A stretch of DNA of 64,000 bases, taken from Lunularia cruciata (Eukaryota; Streptophyta; Marchantiopsida; Lunulariales; Lunulariaceae). The stretch is from the NCBI GenBank assembly GCA_948567375.1, contig OX419758.1, forward strand, positions 33,051,001-33,115,000, read 5' to 3'. Position 1 is the stretch's first letter. Every line of letters starts with the position of its first letter. The notes under the pieces are model-generated. The model made no database searches, had not been told where the DNA came from, and saw only the letters and a list, made by a program, of their open reading frames with translations. Shown one piece after another: positions 59,322 to 64,000 of the stretch. A program made the translations under genes and the position numbers.

Positions 59322-60509
59322 AATTCTCCAAACACTCATAATTGCAAAAACATAAAGTTGATACTCAGAATTAAGCTCAAGCAACAAGCACGGCTTCACA
59401 ACACTTTGCTTTATCTATCATCAAGATTATACAGACTAAACAACAACATACTGTAAATGCCCCCTTTAAAAAGGCAAAGCACTTGATAGTTATTTAACTT
59501 CCTAAAATTACTTCCTAACAACTTTACCAACCTATAAATCCACAATGACAATGCATTGCTTCATATCTGCCCTTCAAAATCTCAAATCTTTTACTACTCC
59601 AATCCAATGTCTACTTCTACTTCTTCTTCTCAACCTGGAGTGACTTCATGTATTGTTCTATCATCGGGTTTTACAACTACTTATTCTTCTACAAATTCTA
59701 TCACCTCCTCCCCCTGATCTGCAATTACAGTCATGGGCAATCTACATACATCTTCTTCTTGCAACCCATCTTTTCCTAATATCTCCAATGTCAACTCTAA
59801 AGATATTTGTACTCCTACTTGCTCTACTTTGAGTTTCATTCTTACATCCTTCCAAAGTTCCTCTACCTCTAACTTAACTAAGTTTAATCTAATTGTGATA
59901 TTTTCTTCCACCTCGAATTCTCCAAACGCTCATAATTGCAAAAACATAAAGTTGATACTCAGAATTAAGCTCAAGCAACAAGCAATGCTTCACAACACTT
60001 TGCTTTATCTCTCCTCAAGATTATACAGATTGAACAACAACATATTGCAAATGCCTCCTTTAAATAGGCCAAGCACTTGACAGTTATCTAACTTCCTAAA
60101 TTACTTCCTAACAACTTTTCCAACCTATAAATCCACAATGACAATGCATTGCTTCATATCTGCCCTTCAAAATCTCAATCTGTTACTACTCCAATCCAAT
60201 GTCTACTTCTACTTCTTCTTCCCAACCCGGAGTGACTCCACATATTGCTCTATCCTCGGGTTTTACAACTACTATTTCTTCTACCAATTCTATCACCTCC
60301 TCCCCCTGATATGCAATTACAATCATGGGCAATCTACATACATCTTCTTCTTGCAACCCATCTTTCCCTAATATCTCCAATGTCAACTCTGAAGATATTT
60401 GTACTCCTACTTCCTCTACTTTGAGTTTCATTCTTACATCCTTTCAAAGTTCATCTACCTCTAGCGTAACTAAGTTTAATCTTATTGTGATATTGTCTTA
60501 CACCTCCAA
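59322..60509. repeat. 594-bp tandem duplication inside Q
   Basis: 59322-59915 is repeated at 59916-60509, both starting AATTCTCCAAAC and carrying the C-terminal codons of the minus-strand protein (LEILGKDGLQEEDVCRLPM in both). Copies differ at scattered positions, so it is not recent. Confidence 0.8.
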
Positions 60510-62760
60510 TATCTTCCTATCCACACGAGTCCTGAGACTAATCAGTAACGCGTTCAAGTCCTTATCCTTTGCATTTCTTCTCCTTGTCTCTTGCACCAAC
60601 AACCTTAACTCATGCAACCTCGTTTCTTCAATTCTTATATTGGCTTTGGTACTCAGCATTGCATTCATCTTCACTACCATCTCCTTCAATGGCTTGAGCC
60701 TAACCCTTCTCTCACGTTCCCTATTTGCTTGCCAGTCTTCTTGGTACATTGCTAGTTTTGTCTCAAACTTGGCCTTCACATTTTCCTTCTCCTTCTCTTT
60801 CTGCACTATCTTCTCTTCCAAATTACAAAGTAGTTCACGCAATCTTTCTTCTTCTCTATACCATACTGTTAACTCTCTTTGCCAGAGTTGCATCTTCTCT
60901 TCTACACTCTACATTACTTGGTCAAGTTCTTGCTCCTTCTTTGCTACCCTTGCCGTGGCATGGATGACTTCTATTCAAGAATCAGCAAATTGTTGCTTCA
61001 AGATTTTGTACTCAGCTATCTGTCTTTCCATGTCTATGACATTCTACTGTATCATTCTATCTCTACTTCCCACTTCTCTCTTTAAATTTTCAATTATCTG
61101 ATTCTGTACTATTGCATCTATGCGTAGTATCTCCCTTTCTTCCTCAGGTTATACTCTCCTTCAACTCTGATTTTTCTACTTCTAACCGCTCCAACACCTT
61201 CAATGCAGTCTTTACCTTAGGATAATCTAGCTGCATTTCTTTCTTCTTCTTCTCCATCTTCATCAGCAACGGGCAAACAATCTCCCATAGATACTGCACT
61301 CCTCCAGTTTGGTTCTCTTCTTCTTGTGTGCTTTCCTCATCCTTCTTCTCTTCTTTGCATGACATTCTCCTTTTCAGTCGGTGTCAGTCTGATTGGAATT
61401 AATTTCTTTCTCTTTGAATTCTCACCTTCTATTTCCTTCCTTCTACTTGGCCCCACTGCATGCATTGCACTTCTTCTTGATCTGATTCCCCTTTGAATGA
61501 TAACCTTCTTCTCCAATTTCTCTGGAACTTCATCTTCTTCTTTTTGGTTATCTTTGTCTACAATCTCGAGCTTTTCCTCTTCTCCCTCTGGTACCATCTG
61601 CATCTCCACCCCATCCTCACTCTTGCTGCTTGCTTCACCACTCTCTAATGTGAGTTTAGGTTCCTCTTCTCTCTCCGAGTCTTCTGACTTGTACTCGGCC
61701 TCACCTTCTGATTCCTCCTCTGACGACTCTATTACCACCATGTCCTTCTTCGGGTTCACTTTCTTGGTCTTTGATGGTCTCACAGCCGCCACTTCTTCTT
61801 TGGGTTGACTCCTCTTCTTTGGCTTTGGAGCAGTCACTGCCAATCTCATCCTCTGCCCAGTTTGTGCCCAGTTAGTACTCATCACTACTTCTAATCTAAA
61901 GAATGTATTGTTGCTCGTCTGCATCAGCATCTCTCCTCAAGTCGGGATGGAAGTGCAAACACCATCTTTTGTTGCTCAGCCAAATTCAATAGATTCAATC
62001 CCAAGTAAAAATGGGCTGCAAACTGCATGATGTAGTGTGGAGGTGTCTTATCCTGTAAATTCCACACCATCTATCTTGTGTGTTGATAAAAGCACTTTGC
62101 CCAATTGATGGGTTCTCTTGCAAACATCTTATGGAAAAACACCGCTTGGTGGTTCACCACATAAGTGGTTTGCTCCGGCTTAAAAATGGCCATCATTGCT
62201 CCTATGATGCCTCTACTCATAGGGTCCTTATAACTCTCAACATTATATCGATTCTTCGTGCATTTTGAAGAAAAGGCGTCTCTCACTTCTTGGGTTTCTT
62301 TGGCTACCTCTCCTTTCCCCAAGAATGTGGCTCCATGCTCCTTACTTGCCTCTCTTTTGAATACTAACCTCCAATTTGACTCTATCCAATGAGCCATATT
62401 TCCTCTCTTCTCTTCCTCCTTGGGTTCCTCCAGACACTTACTCTCTATTATCTCGATTATGAAACTTGGAAAACTAAGGTTCCAATTCCATGCCAAAAAT
62501 GTGATCTGAAGCCTGCTCAAGACTTTGGCAATCACATCTAACCTCCAAATTGCATGATTTCTCATTGCAAATTCCAAGTTCTTCTTTCCACCTCCCATCT
62601 TACTCTCCTCCACTCTGGGTTTGTGAAAACTCTTCCTCCTCATCCTCACACTAACACTCCTAACTTCTTCTTGATGTACAAAGGCATCTCTTACTACAAT
62701 CCCTTTTCCATGATCTCCCTTAGGATGACTTTGTCATGGCAATGTGAAGTTACTTGTCAT
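60186..62760 (-). pseudogene. Element Q coiled-coil protein, minus strand
   Basis: Same protein as in P. Conserved blocks: MTSNF at the start; FLAWNWNLSFPSF; RDAFSSK; MFAREPINWAKCF; DKTPPHYIMQFAAHFYLGLN (62000-62060); an acidic linker (61497-61800); and a coiled coil (60498-61365). Stops and frameshifts also break this copy, but the longest intact block (62071-62649, 192 codons) is longer than in P. The extra C-terminal copy lies at about 59592-59915. Conservation between two decayed copies suggests the protein was under selection while the family was active. Confidence 0.6.
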
Positions 62761-63189
62761 TACTCTTTGCTTTGTCTCAATCTCAAATCTTATAGTGGCA
62801 CGTTTTCTCAGTCTCTATTCATTTTGAGCTTCTACCAAGAAATCACACTTTTTGCATGCTCCTCTTCTATCCATGTCAATTTCCCCCGCTCATAGGCTAG
62901 CCATTTTTGTATGTAGTACCTTCTTGAATGTCCAACCCAAAGGAAAGTTGTTACATTGTCTTTGCCTCGGGTTGAGCACCTTGAGACAAAGTTCCATTAC
63001 GTCGGGTTTAATGCTGATAGGACCAATCCGAGTACTTTGTTTTTGACACGAAGTCACTTTATTTTGGGTTACAACCCAAAGACACCATTCTTTGCCTTTT
63101 GATGCAATACAGGTACAATATGACTTTGGCTCTACACTTCTTCTTCAATATAGGATGAAAACTTTTAAAAAAAAATTGTGGGTACCACA

Positions 63190-63337
63190 CCTTTTCATCC
63201 ACTCTATGTTTCATGTTTCCAAGTTGAAACCTTTTGTTTCTAATCCATCTTCCTTTCCTCTTTTGCCCAACCTTCTCCTCCTCCTCCTCTTGTCCCTATC
63301 AATGATCATGAGGAGTATTAAGTTGATCTTATCCTCT
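63190..63337 (+). pseudogene. Integrase C-terminus and start of a chromodomain
   Basis: MFHVSKLKPFV (about 63205-63240) is the usual end of gypsy integrase. NDHEEY-VDLIL just before the LTR junction matches the first residues of a chromovirus chromodomain. The rest of the domain is missing because LTR-like sequence begins at once. Confidence 0.6.
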
Positions 63338-64000
63338 CTTGGGAAGCTTCCTAGCTAGCTTAGCTTGCACGCCAAGTAGGTGGCTTCTAGAAGAAAACTT
63401 CTTGGGAAGCTTCCCAACTAGCTTAGCTTGCACTCTAAAGAAGTGGCTTTTAGGAAGCTTCTTTAGAAACTTCTCAAGAGGCTTGTCTGATTTTTTATAT
63501 ATAGGAGAGCCCAAGCTCATGTTAGGCATTTGGCGTTTCACTCCTTCAAGAGTCCCAATGTGATCTTTCACTTTGATCTTCCATTCTCCTCTTTCTCTCC
63601 TTGATCTTTTACAACAACTATAACTTTTGGAGTCCTACTTTACTCACGCATCCTCCATTATCTATGTATCTTTGTGGACGTACCTTCAGGTTTGGTTTTT
63701 AAACACATAAGTAATTGTCTCTCAATAAATCTACTAGATTCTAGTTTTCTTGTTTGGTTTCTTTTTTCCAATTCATTACCTTATATCTAGTGCCATCAAG
63801 AGTTGCATGGTTATTTGGTACTTCTTGTCTAGCTTCCCTTTCAAAGGAGATATCTTTGAGCTTGAGAAGTACTTTTTATCATTGCTAACCCTTGGGTTTG
63901 TCCAATGAAGATAAGAGTCATCTAATCTTTTCTTCTCCTCATAGGTTCTTTAATTCACAAGAAGAAAAGGAAAAACAATTATCCCTCAAAAAAACCAACT
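63338..64000 (+). repeat. LTR-like region, right copy (partly outside shared zone)
   Basis: Starts in the middle of a 63-bp unit: a partial palindrome at 63337-63350, then units at 63394-63413 and 63454-63473 and TATATATA at 63496-63503. It resembles 50400-50680, then diverges. The window ends before the element does. Confidence 0.55.

Larger units (their letters stand above)
58790..63189. mobile_element. Element Q: second TG...CA element, 4400 bp
   Basis: Begins TGTGACAACCCGGCAAAT and ends GTGGGTACCACA, flanked by CCTTC (58785-58789) and CCTTT (63190-63194). Same organisation as P, about 600 bp longer because of an internal tandem duplication (59322-60509). It sits in the same host integrase, same orientation as P, about 800 bp downstream. 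Confidence 0.8.
50290..64000 (+). mobile_element. Ty3/gypsy element with two nested insertions
   Basis: Order: LTR-like region (50290-50930), gag (51105-51900), protease, RT and RNase H (52100-53660), integrase zinc domain (53990-54222), element P (54223-57993), integrase core (57994-58789), element Q (58790-63189), integrase end with chromodomain start (63190-63337), and a second LTR-like region (63338 onward). Removing P and Q leaves about 5.5 kb, a normal gypsy length. The two LTR regions share about 300 bp but diverge afterwards, so they may not be a clean pair from one insertion. Confidence 0.7.

Noticed and set aside
60325-61101. 258-codon plus-strand ORF inside element Q, and similar plus-strand ORFs in P (55262-56715)
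   Set aside because: Serine/leucine-rich shadows of the charged minus-strand coiled-coil frame. The minus frame is the one with protein-like blocks shared by P and Q.

Overview
This window looks like nuclear DNA of a land plant with a large, repeat-rich genome. The evidence is an intact plant-type BCS1-like AAA-ATPase gene, plant-type Ty3/gypsy and PIF/Harbinger elements, GT-AG introns in transposase pseudogenes, and AT-rich decayed intergenic DNA. A LINE family with an apparent restriction-like endonuclease (RLE) end domain is not what I expect in a flowering plant. That leans toward a gymnosperm, fern, lycophyte or bryophyte, but this is inference. No bacterial operons, rRNA, tRNA or CRISPR arrays were seen.

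Layout. 1-980 is the 3' end of a near-intact LINE with a Cys/His cluster and RLE-like motifs; many degenerate or tail-only copies follow. 3.4-4.7 kb holds two tandem arrays, one of them invaded by LINE tails. 7.4-7.9 kb is an isolated LTR and 8.2-8.5 kb a long near-perfect hairpin. 8.5-14.1 kb is mostly unrecognised AT-rich DNA. 14.1-18 kb holds a PIF/Harbinger copy (A) between 400-bp direct repeats. 19.4-22.3 kb is a degenerate LINE interrupted by an LTR. 23.6-32.9 kb is a second, larger Harbinger copy (B): transposase on the plus strand and a coiled-coil accessory ORF on the minus strand, the latter broken by a LINE insertion.

34.7-36.3 kb is the only intact host gene, a single-exon BCS1-like AAA-ATPase on the minus strand. 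37.4-41.5 kb is unrecognised repeat DNA containing a perfect 41-bp palindrome. 41.5-44 kb is the 3' part of a minus-strand Ty3/gypsy element whose integrase is followed by a PHD finger. 44-47.3 kb has three copies of another LTR and a decayed pol end.

50.3-64 kb is a plus-strand Ty3/gypsy element (gag, protease, RT, RNase H, integrase, start of a chromodomain). Its LTRs carry heat-shock-element-like palindromes spaced exactly 63 bp apart in the 5' copy. Two related elements, P (54223-57993) and Q (58790-63189), are nested inside its integrase. Each begins TGTGACA, ends TACCACA and has a 5-bp target duplication. Neither shows long terminal repeats, and each encodes the same unrecognised coiled-coil protein on the minus strand. 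P/Q, the PHD-bearing gypsy element and the RLE-type LINE are the best candidates for something undescribed.
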